A DNA stretch of 64,000 nucleotides from Acidimicrobiia bacterium (GCA_016871335.1 VFZF01000006.1:1-64000), one strand, 5' to 3'; counted from the stretch's first letter, positions 47,808 to 57,307 are shown. Notes: generated from the sequence alone by a model not told the origin. A program made the numbers and translations.

Positions 47808-49372
47808 GCGTCCGCCCGTTTCTGCGTCGTCAGTTCAAGCACGGCATCCCCCAGACGGCCGACAATGTCGCCCGCGATCATCGAGACCTCGCCTTCATCT
47901 GCGGCGGCCAGATCGCCCGCCAGGCCGTGCAGGTATACGCTGAGCTGGCAAGCGGCGGAGGCGTCCATTAACTGGGCGCACCACGCGCCGATCATGCCCG
48001 CCAGCACATCGCCAGTGCCGCCGGTCGCCATACCGGGGTTCCCCGTCATGTTGAGGCTGACACGCCCGTCAGGACTCGCCACAACGGTCCTGTGGCCCTT
48101 CAGGACGACATGCAGCTGCCGCGATGCGGCCAGATCCCGGGCCACATCCAGCCGCCGCGCCTGCACCTCGTCGATCGCCACGTCAAGCAGCCGGGCCAGT
48201 TCCCCCGGGTGAGGCGTAATCACCACAGGGACCTCGTCTCGACCCTGCAGCCGATCAGTCTCACCTGCGAAGGCATACAGGGCGTCGGCATCAAGCACCA
48301 CGGGCATGCCGGCGCGTTCGACCACCGCGTGCACAAAGACGGTGGCCGAAGGGCTGCGTCCCAACCCCGGCCCGAGCACAATGACGTCCGCGTCAAACTC
48401 CAGGACTGCTTCCGCCGCCTCGAACGCGACCTCACCGTCTGCGGTTTCCTCGAGGCCCAGAGTCATGAACTCTGCCCCCAGTGCGGCCACAATCGGCACA
48501 CATGATCGTGGGGTGGCCACCGTGACCAGCCCGGCTCCCGACCGGAGGGCGGCGATGGCTGCGAGGTAGGCCGCGCCTGTCTTGCCCGTCGACCCTCCCA
48601 CCACCAGTACACGGCCATAGTCGCCTTTCTGGCTTTCAGTTGGTCGAGGCGTGACATGCCGGCGCATCGCATCCTTCGTCAGCAACTCCACCCAGGGACC
48701 GTCCACCTGTGCAATCACCGACTGGGGAATCCCAATGTCCGCGATGACCAGGCTGCCGACGTGGTCTTCGGCCGGGGGCAGCACGTGCGGCACCTTTGGT
48801 GCGCCCAACGTCACGGTCAACAGCGCGTCGACGGCGGGGCCCGGCACAACAGATTCGCTCGCGTCGAGCCCGCTCGGCAGATCCACAGCCACCACCGGTG
48901 TCTCTGAGGCGTTCAGGTCTTCGACGATGGATTCGACCAGGCCTGACAACGGACCGCGCAGCCCGGTGCCGAAGAGCGCGTCCACGACGACGTCGGCGTC
49001 GAGCACGGCCGGCGCGTGCAGTTCCCACGCTGCGGCATCCGCGATCTCAACGACATCGACCGAGAGGTTCGCCAGAATCCGGAGGTTCGTCCGCGCATCC
49101 CCACGCACATCAGCGCCGGTGCCGACAAGATACACGGCCACGTCCACGCCACGTTCGAGCAGGGTGCGCGCGACGACGAACCCGTCGCCGCCGTTCTGCC
49201 CCTTGCCGCAGAGCACGGCGTACTGCAGCGTGGAGGCATCTTCGAAGGTGGCCTCGATGGCGGTCACGACCTGGCGGCCGGCGTTCTCCATCAACACGAT
49301 CGAGGGGATCCCGACCTCGTCTGTCGTGCGCCGGTCGGCGTCGCGCATTTGTGCGGTAGTGAGGACTCGCAT
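47804..49372 (-). CDS. nnr: Bifunctional NAD(P)H-hydrate repair enzyme Nnr
   Basis: A 522-residue fusion of two repair enzymes. The N-terminal YjeF epimerase (about 1-215) has RRTTDEVGIPSIVLMENAG, VLCGKGQNGGDGFVVAR and VVVDALFGTGLRGPL, and converts R-NADHX to S-NADHX. The C-terminal ADP-dependent dehydratase of the ribokinase fold (about 230-520) has RVLVVGGSTGKTGAAYLAAI, VIVLGPGLGR, VVLDADALYAF, and NMTGNPGMATGGTGDVLAG; it dehydrates the hydrate back to NADH. Diverges from the aminotransferase gene across 34 bases, where ACTATA-like bases at 49391-49397 could serve as a -10 element in both directions. Confidence 0.95.
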
Positions 49373-49406
49373 AACCCGTCCCAGGGAGCGTACTATACGC
49401 GCACGT

Positions 49407-50285
49407 ATGAGCGCACTTCAGGCGGTCGTGTATGTGAATGGCCGAATCACCCCGGCCGCAGAGGCAGTCGTGCCGGTATTTGACCACGGGTTTTTGTATG
49501 GCGAAGGGGTGTATGAGACACTGCGCACCTATCGCCGGGAACCGTTCCTGTTTGGCCCCCACATGGACCGCCTGCGGCGGTCGGCGGGCCTCATGGCGCT
49601 GGACGTGCCGTTCACTGACGCGCAGATGCTCGGATGGATAACGGACACGATGGCCGTGCACGACCGACTGCTCGGTGTCCTGCCCGAGGCCTACATCCGC
49701 ATCCTGCTGACACGCGGCGTCGGCGCGCTCACCTACAACCCAGCCGCCTGCCCCACCCCCACCGTCGTCATCATCGTCAAGACGTTTCCGCCACCACCGG
49801 AGCGCACGTTCACTGAGGGCATTGCCGTGGCGCTCGTCGATGTGCGGCGCAACCATCCCGACGCGTTGAATCCCACGATTAAGTCGAACAACCTGCTGAA
49901 CAACGCGCTGGCGATGCAGGAGGCGTTGCGTCACCACGCGGAGGAAGCCCTCATGCAGAACCATGACGGCCACGTCGTGGAATGTTCGCAGTCCAATTTC
50001 TTCATCGTGTCCGGCGGTCGCCTGCGCACGGCGCCGCTGGCCGACGGCTTGCTGCCAGGCATCACGCGCCAGTTCGTGATCGATCTCGCCCGCGACCTCG
50101 GCTTGACCACAGACGAGACCTCATTTGGCCCCGAGGATGTCTACAACGCCGATGAGGCGTTCATCACGGGCACGACGCGCGAAGTCACACCGGTCGTGCG
50201 CGTGAGCACCCGCCTTGTCGGCACAGGAGCACCGGGGGCGGTCACGCGGCGTCTACTCGAAGAATTCACGCGCCGAGTGAAATAG
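49407..50285 (+). CDS. Class IV PLP aminotransferase (branched-chain or D-amino acid type)
   Basis: A 292-residue fold-type IV enzyme. FDHGFLYGEGVYETLRTYRREPFLFGPHMDRLRRSA is the standard beginning (residues 26-60, split here across conserved pieces), Lys159 in NPTIKSNNLLNNALA is the expected PLP Schiff base, and VVECSQSNFFIVSGGRL and TGTTREVTPVVRV close the site. These motifs are shared by IlvE, D-alanine transaminase and PabC, so the substrate is not decided; the IlvE-like TIKSNNLLNN run favours a branched-chain or D-amino acid enzyme. It ends 17 bases from the convergent gcvP. Confidence 0.85.
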   Translation: MSALQAVVYVNGRITPAAEAVVPVFDHGFLYGEGVYETLRTYRREPFLFGPHMDRLRRSAGLMALDVPFTDAQMLGWITDTMAVHDRLLGVLPEAYIRILLTRGVGALTYNPAACPTPTVVIIVKTFPPPPERTFTEGIAVALVDVRRNHPDALNPTIKSNNLLNNALAMQEALRHHAEEALMQNHDGHVVECSQSNFFIVSGGRLRTAPLADGLLPGITRQFVIDLARDLGLTTDETSFGPEDVYNADEAFITGTTREVTPVVRVSTRLVGTGAPGAVTRRLLEEFTRRVK

Positions 50286-50302
50286 ACAAGGGCTACAGGA
50301 CT

Positions 50303-53140
50303 CTACTCGTAATCAGACATCGGCGGACACGCGCACACGAGGTTGCGGTCGCCGTACGGGTTATCGATGCGCGAGATGGTCGGCCAGAACTTGTGCTGAC
50401 GCAGTGAGGCCACCGGGTACGCCGCCTGCTCACGGGTGTACTTGTGGGTCCATTCGGTCGCCGAGACGTCCTGGGCCGTGTGCGGCGCGTTCTTCAGCGC
50501 GTTGTCGACCTTGTCCGACTTCCCGCTGATCACGTCCTGGATCTCGCCGTGGATCGCAATCATCGCGTCGCAGAACCGGTCGAGCTCCTCCAGAGGTTCG
50601 CTTTCGGTCGGCTCGACCATCAGGGTGCCGGCGACCGGGAACGAGACGGTGGGCGCGTGGAAGCCGTAATCCATCAACCGCTTCGCCACGTCCGTTTCAT
50701 CCACACCGTGCGCCTTGAACGGGCGCAGGTCGAAAATGAGTTCGTGGGCGACCCGGCCGTTGGCCGCCGAATACAGCACCGGGTAGTGCTTTTCGAGACG
50801 TGCCTTGATGTAGTTGGCGTTCAGCATGGCGAACTTCGTCGCCGCGGTGACGCCCTCGCCTCCAAGCATCGAGATGTAGCCGTACGAGATCAGCAGGATG
50901 CTCGCGCTGCCCCACGGCGCCGCCGACACGGCGGACACGGGCGTCGCGCCGCCCATGTCCACGACCGGGTGTCCTGGCAGGAACGGGGCGAGATGCGCCG
51001 CCACGCCGATCGGCCCCATGCCCGGTCCACCGCCGCCGTGCGGAATCGCAAACGTCTTGTGCAGATTGAGGTGGCACACGTCCGCGCCGATCGATGCCGG
51101 GCTGGTGACTCCGACCTGCGCGTTCATATTGGCGCCGTCCATGTACACCTGGCCGCCGTTGGCGTGCACGATGGCGCAGATCTCGCGGATGCCCCCCTCA
51201 AACACGCCGTGTGTCGACGGGTACGTGACCATCAGGCACGACAACTTGTCCTTGTGCGCCTCAGCCTTCGCCTTCAGATCCGGAATGTCGATATTGCCGA
51301 GTGGGTCACACGCGACGACCACGACCTTGAGACCGACCATGGCGGCACTCGCCGGATTGGTGCCGTGCGCGGACTGCGGAATGAGCACGACGTCGCGATG
51401 CGCCTGCCCCTGACTGTGCTGATACGCACGGATGACCAGGAGTCCGGCGAATTCGCCCTGGGCGCCGGAGTTCGGTTGCAGAGACACCGCCGCAAACCCG
51501 GTGACGGCACAGAGTGCCTTTTCGAGATCGGCAATGACCTGCTGGTAGCCGGCCGCCTGTGCCTTCGGGGCGAACGGGTGGATCTTCGAGAACTCCGCCC
51601 AGGTTACCGGCATCATCTCCGCCGCCGCGTTGAGCTTCATCGTGCACGACCCGAGGGGAATCATCGCGGTGTCGAGACCGATGTCCTTCTTCTCCAGCAT
51701 CCGGATGTAGCGCATCATCTGCGTTTCCGAGTGATGGGTGTTGAACACCGGATGGGTCAGATATGCCGAGGTTCGCGCCAGAGCCGCCGGCACCGGTGCG
51801 CCCTGTGCCGGTGCCGTGATCGCCGCGCCAGCCGCATCACTAAACGTCGCCAGGATGTCCGCAAAGTCGGTCGCAGTGACCGTCTCGTCGAGCGAGAGCT
51901 GCACGACCGTGTCCCAGGGATACCGGAAGTTGATCTTGCGCTTCTCAGCTGCCGCCTTGACCTTCGCGACCAGAGCCGCCGACCCTTCGAGGCGCAGCGT
52001 GTCGAAGTACGCGGCGTTGGTCTGTGACCAGCCGGCCGCGCTCAGTGCGGAGGCCAGACGGGCCGTGTAGCCGTGCACGCGCGTCGCGATGGCCTTGATG
52101 CCCTCCGCGCCGTGATAACACGCGTAAAACGCCGCGATGTTCGCCAGCAGCGCCTGCGCGGTGCAGATGTTCGACGTCGCCTTCTCGCGACGAATATGCT
52201 GCTCGCGTGTCTGAAGCGCCATGCGATACGCGCGGCGGCCCTTCGAGTCGACCGAGACGCCGATGATGCGCCCAGGAGCCTGACGCACAAACGACTCGCG
52301 CGTCGCAAAAAACGCGGCGTGTGGCCCGCCGTACCCGAGCGGCACGCCGAATCGCTGCGCCGACCCCACCACCACATCCGCGCCGGCTTCTCCCGGAGGC
52401 GCGTACAGCGGCAGCGACAGCAGGTCGGATCCCACCGCCACCAGTGCGCCGGCCCCGTGCGCCCGCTCGATGAGCGCCTTCAGGTCGCGCACTTCCCCGT
52501 GATCATCAGGCGACTGCAGATATATGCCAAACACGTCATCGTCAATCGTGGCTGTGCCCGGATCTTCAAACCGCAGCGTAATGCCGAGCGGCTCGGCGCG
52601 CGTGACCAGCACGTCGCGCACCTGCGGAAAGATCCTCGGCGACACGATGAACGTGTTCGCGCTCTGCCGCTTGGACACGCGCGCGAGCAGCGTCATCGCC
52701 TCCGCCGCCGCCGTCGCCTCGTCCAGCAACGAGGCATTGGCGACATCCATCCCTGTCAGGTCCGTCACCATCGTCTGGAAATTGAGGAGGGATTCGAGAC
52801 GCCCCTGGGCAATTTCCGCCTGATAGGGCGTGTAGGGCGTGTACCAGCCCGGGTTCTCAAAGACGGTGCGGAGAATGACCGCCGGTGTGATGGTGCCGTA
52901 GTACCCCATCCCGATGTAGCTGCGACAGACCACGTTCTTGGCCGCGACGCCGCGCAGGCGCGCCAGATACGCCGATTCGGCCTCTGCGGCGGGCAGCGGC
53001 AGCGGCCCCTTCAGCCGGATGTCGGCCGGCACGATCTCGTCGATCAGCGCATCGAGAGACGACGCGCCGACGGCGGAGAGCATGGCCGGGAGTTGATGCG
53101 TGCGGGGACCAAGATGACGGGACTGAAACGTGTCGGACAC
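50303..53140 (-). CDS. gcvP: Glycine decarboxylase (P protein), single-chain
   Basis: A 945-residue PLP enzyme that decarboxylates glycine and passes the aminomethyl group to lipoylated GcvH. The N-terminal half has [18 protein letters not shown] and [20 protein letters not shown]; the C-terminal half has the PLP lysine in [20 protein letters not shown] and the ending [13 protein letters not shown]. The full-length single-polypeptide form is used, not the split GcvPA/GcvPB of many Firmicutes and Archaea. It is the last gene of gcvT-gcvH-gcvP, 21 bases after gcvH. Confidence 0.96.
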   Translation of the reverse strand: MSDTFQSRHLGPRTHQLPAMLSAVGASSLDALIDEIVPADIRLKGPLPLPAAEAESAYLARLRGVAAKNVVCRSYIGMGYYGTITPAVILRTVFENPGWYTPYTPYQAEIAQGRLESLLNFQTMVTDLTGMDVANASLLDEATAAAEAMTLLARVSKRQSANTFIVSPRIFPQVRDVLVTRAEPLGITLRFEDPGTATIDDDVFGIYLQSPDDHGEVRDLKALIERAHGAGALVAVGSDLLSLPLYAPPGEAGADVVVGSAQRFGVPLGYGGPHAAFFATRESFVRQAPGRIIGVSVDSKGRRAYRMALQTREQHIRREKATSNICTAQALLANIAAFYACYHGAEGIKAIATRVHGYTARLASALSAAGWSQTNAAYFDTLRLEGSAALVAKVKAAAEKRKINFRYPWDTVVQLSLDETVTATDFADILATFSDAAGAAITAPAQGAPVPAALARTSAYLTHPVFNTHHSETQMMRYIRMLEKKDIGLDTAMIPLGSCTMKLNAAAEMMPVTWAEFSKIHPFAPKAQAAGYQQVIADLEKALCAVTGFAAVSLQPNSGAQGEFAGLLVIRAYQHSQGQAHRDVVLIPQSAHGTNPASAAMVGLKVVVVACDPLGNIDIPDLKAKAEAHKDKLSCLMVTYPSTHGVFEGGIREICAIVHANGGQVYMDGANMNAQVGVTSPASIGADVCHLNLHKTFAIPHGGGGPGMGPIGVAAHLAPFLPGHPVVDMGGATPVSAVSAAPWGSASILLISYGYISMLGGEGVTAATKFAMLNANYIKARLEKHYPVLYSAANGRVAHELIFDLRPFKAHGVDETDVAKRLMDYGFHAPTVSFPVAGTLMVEPTESEPLEELDRFCDAMIAIHGEIQDVISGKSDKVDNALKNAPHTAQDVSATEWTHKYTREQAAYPVASLRQHKFWPTISRIDNPYGDRNLVCACPPMSDYE

Positions 53141-53161
53141 CGGCGGACCTCGTTGAAGTGC

Positions 53162-53533
53162 TTACTGGGTGAGTGCTTCGTACTGGCCGGCATCAAGGAG
53201 CGCGGCGAGGTCGCCGGCGTTCGACACGCGGACTTTGATCATCCAGGCGTCATGCGGCTGGCCGTTGACGGCCTCAGGATGCGCGCCGAGGTCGCCATTG
53301 ACCGCGATGACTTCCCCCGCCACCGGGGAGAACAGTTCCGACACCGCCTTGACTGACTCAATCGTGCCGAACACCTCGCCCTGCGTGAGCACGCGACCCA
53401 CATCCGGCAGTTCCACAAACACCACATCCCCCAGCTGCTTCTGGGCAAAGTCGGTGATGCCAATCGCGGCTTCTTCGCTGACCACGCGCACCCATTCGTG
53501 GTCTTTCGTGTACTTCAAATCAGTCGGATACAT
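53162..53533 (-). CDS. gcvH: Glycine cleavage system H protein
   Basis: A 123-residue lipoyl carrier. YTKDHEWVRV is the conserved beginning, Lys62 in GTIESVKAVSELFSPVAGEV is the lipoylation site, and NGDLGAHPEAVN and AWMIKVRVSN complete the domain. It shuttles the aminomethyl group between GcvP and GcvT. Thirty bases after gcvT in the same operon. Confidence 0.97.
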   Translation of the reverse strand: MYPTDLKYTKDHEWVRVVSEEAAIGITDFAQKQLGDVVFVELPDVGRVLTQGEVFGTIESVKAVSELFSPVAGEVIAVNGDLGAHPEAVNGQPHDAWMIKVRVSNAGDLAALLDAGQYEALTQ

Positions 53534-53563
53534 GCGAACTCCTCGAGCTGTGGGGGATGGTCG

Positions 53564-54688
53564 TCAGGCCGTCTTCGGACGTTTGTAGAACGGTTCGGGA
53601 ACAACCACGGCGGCCACTCGCCGGCCGCGGATTTCAATCTGAATCTGAGTGCCCGGCTCCGATCGTGAGACCGGCACCATCGCCAGGCCAATGGCTTTCT
53701 TCAGGAAGGGTGTCTGGGTGCCGCTGGTCACCACCCCCACCGTGTCGTCACCAATGACGACGGGGTATCCGTGACGGGCGATGGCGCGGTCCACCATTTC
53801 GAAACCGACGAGTTTGCGCTCCAGCGTTCCCGCCTTCTGCGCCCGCAGGACGTCCGAACCGAGAAACTCAGCCTTCTTCCAGCCGACGATCCAGCTCAGG
53901 CCCGCTTCGACGACCGTCGTCTGCTCGTCCATGTCGGACCCGCACAAACGCATCGAGGCCTCGAGGCGGAGTGTGTCGCGCGCGCCGAGTCCACAGGGTT
54001 TGATCCCGTCTGCAGCGCCGGCGTCGAGCAAGGCGTTCCACACGGCTTCCGCCTGTGCCGGGGGCACAAACACTTCGAACCCGTCCTCGCCGGTATACCC
54101 GGTTCGCGACACGGTCACGCGCATGCCGGCGACTTCACCGGTGGCGAACCAGTAGTACTTCATCGCCGGGAGTTCAATCGCTGTGAGCCGCTGCAGTATC
54201 GCTTCGGCCTTCGGCCCCTGGATGGCGATCAGCGCGTATCGCGAACTCGAATTGACCACGCTGGCGTCGCCGACTCGTTCCGCGACCCTGGCGCGGATCC
54301 ATTCGTAGTCCTTCATGATATTGCCGGCGTTGACGACCAGCATGAAATGCTGCCCGGTCATCCGGTACACGAGGATGTCGTCGACAAATGTCCCTTCAGG
54401 GGTGGTCAGCGCCGAATACTGAATCTGTCCGTCCGCCAGCTTCGATGCGTCGTTTGAACTGATCCACTGGACCGCCGCCAGCGCGTCCGCGCCGGCGATC
54501 TCGATCTGGCCCATATGGCTGACGTCGAACAGGCCGGCCTGCGTGCGAACGGCCAGGTGCTCGTCAACAATGCCGGTATATTCGACCGGCATATCCCATC
54601 CCCCGAACTCCACCATTCGCGCGCCATGCGCACGATGCCGGGCGTTCAAGGGCGTTTTCTTCAGTGAGGCAGGGGGTGGCGTCGTCAT
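53564..54688 (-). CDS. gcvT: Aminomethyltransferase (T protein) of glycine cleavage
   Basis: A 374-residue folate-dependent enzyme that releases ammonia and forms methylene-THF. KKTPLNARHRAHGARMVEFGGWDMP is the typical N-terminus (conserved pieces at residues 9-33). FDVSHMGQIEIAG follows, then FVDDILVYRM with the catalytic Asp, VSRTGYTGEDGFEVFVP and GLGARDTLRLEASM. The C-terminal barrel ends GVVTSGTQTPFLKKAIGLAMV. First gene of the operon; ATG at 54688 lies only about 6 bases after the predicted transcription start. Confidence 0.96.
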   Translation of the reverse strand: MTTPPPASLKKTPLNARHRAHGARMVEFGGWDMPVEYTGIVDEHLAVRTQAGLFDVSHMGQIEIAGADALAAVQWISSNDASKLADGQIQYSALTTPEGTFVDDILVYRMTGQHFMLVVNAGNIMKDYEWIRARVAERVGDASVVNSSSRYALIAIQGPKAEAILQRLTAIELPAMKYYWFATGEVAGMRVTVSRTGYTGEDGFEVFVPPAQAEAVWNALLDAGAADGIKPCGLGARDTLRLEASMRLCGSDMDEQTTVVEAGLSWIVGWKKAEFLGSDVLRAQKAGTLERKLVGFEMVDRAIARHGYPVVIGDDTVGVVTSGTQTPFLKKAIGLAMVPVSRSEPGTQIQIEIRGRRVAAVVVPEPFYKRPKTA

Positions 54689-54700
54689 CTCGCGCCTATC

Positions 54701-54729
54701 AACGTACTATCGCGTCACGATGGGGTCAA
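54701..54729 (-). promoter_or_regulatory. Candidate promoter of gcvT-gcvH-gcvP
   Basis: On the minus strand TTGACC (54729-54724), a 17-base spacer and TACGTT (54706-54701). The start would fall near 54694, leaving a leader of about 6 bases before the gcvT ATG. No glycine riboswitch fits in so short a leader. Confidence 0.4.
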
Positions 54730-54776
54730 CCATCGCGACGGGACGCCACCCCCTCCGCAACCTGCACGCAGGAGGT

Positions 54777-54965
54777 TCAAGGGGCAGATGTTCGCCGGGG
54801 CCAGACAATCCGTAACAGGAGAAAGACCAGGGCCATCGCGAGGTAGAACGGCGTCGGCCCGATGGTGCCTGTGGCGGGCAAGGCGATCAGCAGAATGGGA
54901 AACAGGACTGCGGTGCCCCCGACCGCGATCAGCACCTGAAGGAGAAAGATCAGCAAGACCCCCAT
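54777..54965 (-). CDS. Small two-helix membrane protein
   Basis: A 62-residue protein made of two hydrophobic segments, LIFLLQVLIAVGGTAVLFPILLI and the later FYLAMALVFLLLRIVW, joined by a short PATGTIGPTP loop and ending in basic RRTSAP. A good ribosome binding site (GGAGGG, 4 bases before the ATG) supports translation. No family is recognised. It is the last gene of the regulator/Cys-motif operon, 22 bases after the secreted protein gene. It could anchor or immunise against the secreted partner, but nothing in the sequence proves that. Confidence 0.6.
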   Translation of the reverse strand: MGVLLIFLLQVLIAVGGTAVLFPILLIALPATGTIGPTPFYLAMALVFLLLRIVWPRRTSAP

Positions 54966-54987
54966 GTGACCCTCCGGAACACGTTCG

Positions 54988-55755
54988 TCAACTAACAAAT
55001 GGCAGTCCACCGTTGCAATTGAGGAACCACAACGCCGCTGCCTCGGCACGAATCGTGAAAAGCAAGGTACAGCCCGCGCAGTCGATGGCATGGTACCAGC
55101 GAAGGTCTTTGGTGCATTCTTCGTAATCGTTGGCGATTCGACCGATCTCGGCGACGTACTTGTCCCAGCACTCGCCTGGAGATGAGCCAAGTTGCTCGCC
55201 GGCGAGGTTGACACGCCGGACTCCAGGACGGTCCAGGTGAGTGGTGGAACGCTGGGCGTTCTCCGTGTCTACCCACCGCCTGGTGATCGCCATCGCGGGC
55301 GACCGCCCCATGCCCGCTTCAAGGACCACTCTGGTCATCAGAAGGGCCTGCTGTCCCATGTTTCGACTCGTCACCGGCAGACGCCGCAGCAACGCCAGGC
55401 CCCGAGTCGCGGCGTCGGACTGCTGGAGGAGCGCCAGCAGTCGCGTGGTCTCGTCCGGCGTGCCGTGTGTCACTTTCGCAGACCCTCCCGGGGTCATCGC
55501 CACCAGGTCGCCCCCTGCCACACGCAGTTGCAGGTGGTCCTTGGGTGTGGTGATCGTTACCAGGGAGCCGTCCGCCGAAAGTTCCTTCCGGGTGGCGACT
55601 CCGGCCTCAGCCACTTCCACCACCACTCGCCCGGCCGCGCGGATGACGATGACGTCGGGTGTCGTCTGGGAGGCCGCAGCCGGCCGCGCCGTGCTGAGCG
55701 CGAGCGCACAGGCGGTCAGCGTGAACAGAACTCGAACAAATGAACTTCGAACCAT
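54988..55755 (-). CDS. Secreted protein with C-terminal twin C-x17-C domain, function unknown
   Basis: A 255-residue protein with a signal peptide (VRVLFTLTACALALSTARPAAA). Residues about 33-100 are beta-rich (DVIVIRAAGRVVVEVAEAG, then HLQLRVAGGDLVAMTPG). Residues about 100-160 are helical. The C-terminal part has Cys196, 214, 226, 229 and 247: C196-x17-C214 and C229-x17-C247 form two equal spacings 14 residues apart. The neighbouring 66-residue peptide has the same pair of spacings, and the aligned first helix shares Cys, Tyr, Ala-Glu, Tyr and Cys (CWDKYVAE against CYRDYLAE). ATG 55755 with AGGAGG 7 bases upstream was chosen over ATG 55761. No homologue is recognised. Confidence 0.75.
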   Translation of the reverse strand: MVRSSFVRVLFTLTACALALSTARPAAASQTTPDVIVIRAAGRVVVEVAEAGVATRKELSADGSLVTITTPKDHLQLRVAGGDLVAMTPGGSAKVTHGTPDETTRLLALLQQSDAATRGLALLRRLPVTSRNMGQQALLMTRVVLEAGMGRSPAMAITRRWVDTENAQRSTTHLDRPGVRRVNLAGEQLGSSPGECWDKYVAEIGRIANDYEECTKDLRWYHAIDCAGCTLLFTIRAEAAALWFLNCNGGLPFVS

Positions 55756-55766
55756 GTGCATCCTCC

Positions 55767-55967
55767 TCAGACGTTCAGACACGCGGCGTACGCGTATGCC
55801 GCCAGGACTTCCGACTCAGCCCATCCGAGCAGGCACTCGAACTTGTCTGCATAGATCGGCAGTGCATCCACGCATCCCATGTATTCCGCAATCCCCTCCC
55901 ACCGTTCGGCCAGGTAGTCCCGGTAACAACTCGCAATCTTGTACACATTTCCGAAATACAGAAACAT
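55767..55967 (-). CDS. Small twin C-x17-C peptide
   Basis: A 66-residue protein with Cys14, 32, 45 and 63. The spacings are C-x17-C, x12, C-x17-C, with helical sequence between (CYRDYLAERWEGIAEYMGC and CLLGWAESEVLAAYAYAAC). That fits an antiparallel helix pair in which C14 faces C63 and C32 faces C45, like CHCH proteins but with longer helices. No signal peptide is seen and an in-frame stop lies just upstream, so the start is fixed. The AGGAGG site 6 bases before the ATG and the stop codon overlapping the next gene's ribosome binding site show a real, coupled gene. It could bind metal or heme in the cytosol, or be exported by an unknown route. Confidence 0.7.
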   Translation of the reverse strand: MFLYFGNVYKIASCYRDYLAERWEGIAEYMGCVDALPIYADKFECLLGWAESEVLAAYAYAACLNV

Positions 55968-55990
55968 CGTTGTCCTCCTCTTTTATCGAC

Positions 55991-56962
55991 TCACGGACGT
56001 CCGTCGATCGGTGACCCTGCACTCATCGAGGCACGGCGGTCGCCGTGGGAGGCGCCGGCACCGTACCGTAACAATGCGCGAAGCGTGTGGTAGCTGATGT
56101 CCAGTTCGTCACACGCCCGACGCCGATTTCCTTCACAGCGATCGAGGACCAGGCGGGCATACCGGCTGCTCCACGCCCGCAACGATCGCCCACGCTCCAG
56201 CCCTTCACACTGCATCGTTCTGTAGTCGCCCAGGACCTCGGAAGGCAGGTCGCTGATCGTCAATCTGGATGCCGGGGCGAGCGCCACCGCCCGCTCAAGC
56301 ACCCGCTCGAGCTGACGGACATTACCCGGCCAGTCGAACGCACCTAACGCTTCGATGACGTCCGCACCGGCAATGACACGGCGCAACCGCTGATGCCGGC
56401 CCAGCAGATGGTCGACCAGGATCGGCACGTCCTCACGTCGTTCCCGCAGCGGCGGCACGACCAACTCCACGCCCGAGAGGCGATAGAACAAATCCGCCCG
56501 AAACATCCCCTGCTGAACGCGTTCCAGCAGCGGCCGGTTCGTGGCCGCAATGATTCGTGTGTCCATTGGACGGGACTGCCGGCCCCCGACACGCTCGACC
56601 GACAAGTCCTGGAGCACCCGCAGCAACTTGGCCTGTGCCGCCAGAGAGAGGTCGCCAACCTCGTCGAGGAACAACGTGCCGCCTTCAGCGAGTTCGAACT
56701 TGCCCTCGCGCCCCTTGACGCCTGTCGCCGTTCGTTCCTCGATGCCAAACAGCTCGGCCTCCAGCAGACTCTCGACCAGGGCCGCGCAATTCACAGCGAT
56801 AAAAGGGCCACGGGCCCTCGAGCTGACTGCATGGACATTGCGAGCCACCAACTCCTTTCCGGTTCCACTCTCTCCTGTTACGAGCACGGTGAAGTGCGTC
56901 GCGCCCAGACGGGCTATCTGCGCACGCAGGCGCTGCATGACTTCGCTTCGTCCAACCAGCAT
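55991..56962 (-). CDS. AAA+ sigma-54-activator-like regulator with degenerate GAFTGA motif
   Basis: A 323-residue protein of the NtrC/PspF type without any N-terminal sensor domain: it begins LVGRSEVMQRLRAQIARLG. Walker A is TGESGTGKELVARNVH near 30, Walker B GGTLFLDEVGDLSL near 97, the arginine-finger region FRADLFYRLSGVEL near 160, and a Fis-type helix-turn-helix ends it (CEGNRRRACDELDISYHTLRALL). The loop that contacts sigma-54, GAFTGA in active members, reads RTATGV here (LFGIEERTATGVKG). Thus it may not remodel sigma-54 holoenzyme. ATG 56962 has GGAGG 5 bases upstream. It is followed after 23 bases by the C-x17-C peptide gene and is its likely controller. Confidence 0.85.
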   Translation of the reverse strand: MLVGRSEVMQRLRAQIARLGATHFTVLVTGESGTGKELVARNVHAVSSRARGPFIAVNCAALVESLLEAELFGIEERTATGVKGREGKFELAEGGTLFLDEVGDLSLAAQAKLLRVLQDLSVERVGGRQSRPMDTRIIAATNRPLLERVQQGMFRADLFYRLSGVELVVPPLRERREDVPILVDHLLGRHQRLRRVIAGADVIEALGAFDWPGNVRQLERVLERAVALAPASRLTISDLPSEVLGDYRTMQCEGLERGRSLRAWSSRYARLVLDRCEGNRRRACDELDISYHTLRALLRYGAGASHGDRRASMSAGSPIDGRP

Positions 56963-57061
56963 CACGCCCTCCTGCGTGACGCAACTTCAAGACTGATGCC
57001 ATCGCCGCCAGCACATCCGCCACGCCCGCATATGTCGAAGCTGCCGCTTGCGGGTGCCGCG

Positions 57062-57307
57062 CTACCCCTCAGGCGTATTCCACCGGCACACGCCGCGATA
57101 CACCGGGCCGCTTTTACCCAATCGGACGATCACCCACGTGCAAACACACACGAGCCGCACATCGCCATCACACAACTCGACATAGCTACCAGGTCTCAAT
57201 CGAATCTGCCCCTCGATACACACCTCGGTGAGGCTTTCCCGGATGATGACGACGTCACGCCCGACCACGCATCGTCGCCATCGCCGATCCGTCAGATGTC
57301 GATCCAT
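57062..57307 (-). CDS. Small PilZ-like protein
   Basis: An 81-residue protein with alternating strands: CVVGRDVVIIRESLTEVCIEG, LRPGSYVELCDGDVRLV, CVCTWVIVRLGKSGPVYRG. The LRPG-x-YVEL and RVxRLG-x-x-YRG pattern is like the core of PilZ barrels, but the RxxxR and D/NxSxxG motifs that bind cyclic-di-GMP are only weakly present, so binding is doubtful. ATG 57307 overlaps the end of the pilin gene by 16 bases, implying coupled translation with a pilin-related job. Confidence 0.5.
   Translation of the reverse strand: MDRHLTDRRWRRCVVGRDVVIIRESLTEVCIEGQIRLRPGSYVELCDGDVRLVCVCTWVIVRLGKSGPVYRGVCRWNTPEG

Noticed and set aside
54689-54776. Glycine riboswitch before gcvT
   Set aside because: The gap is too short for the aptamer and lacks its conserved core; the predicted leader is about 6 bases.
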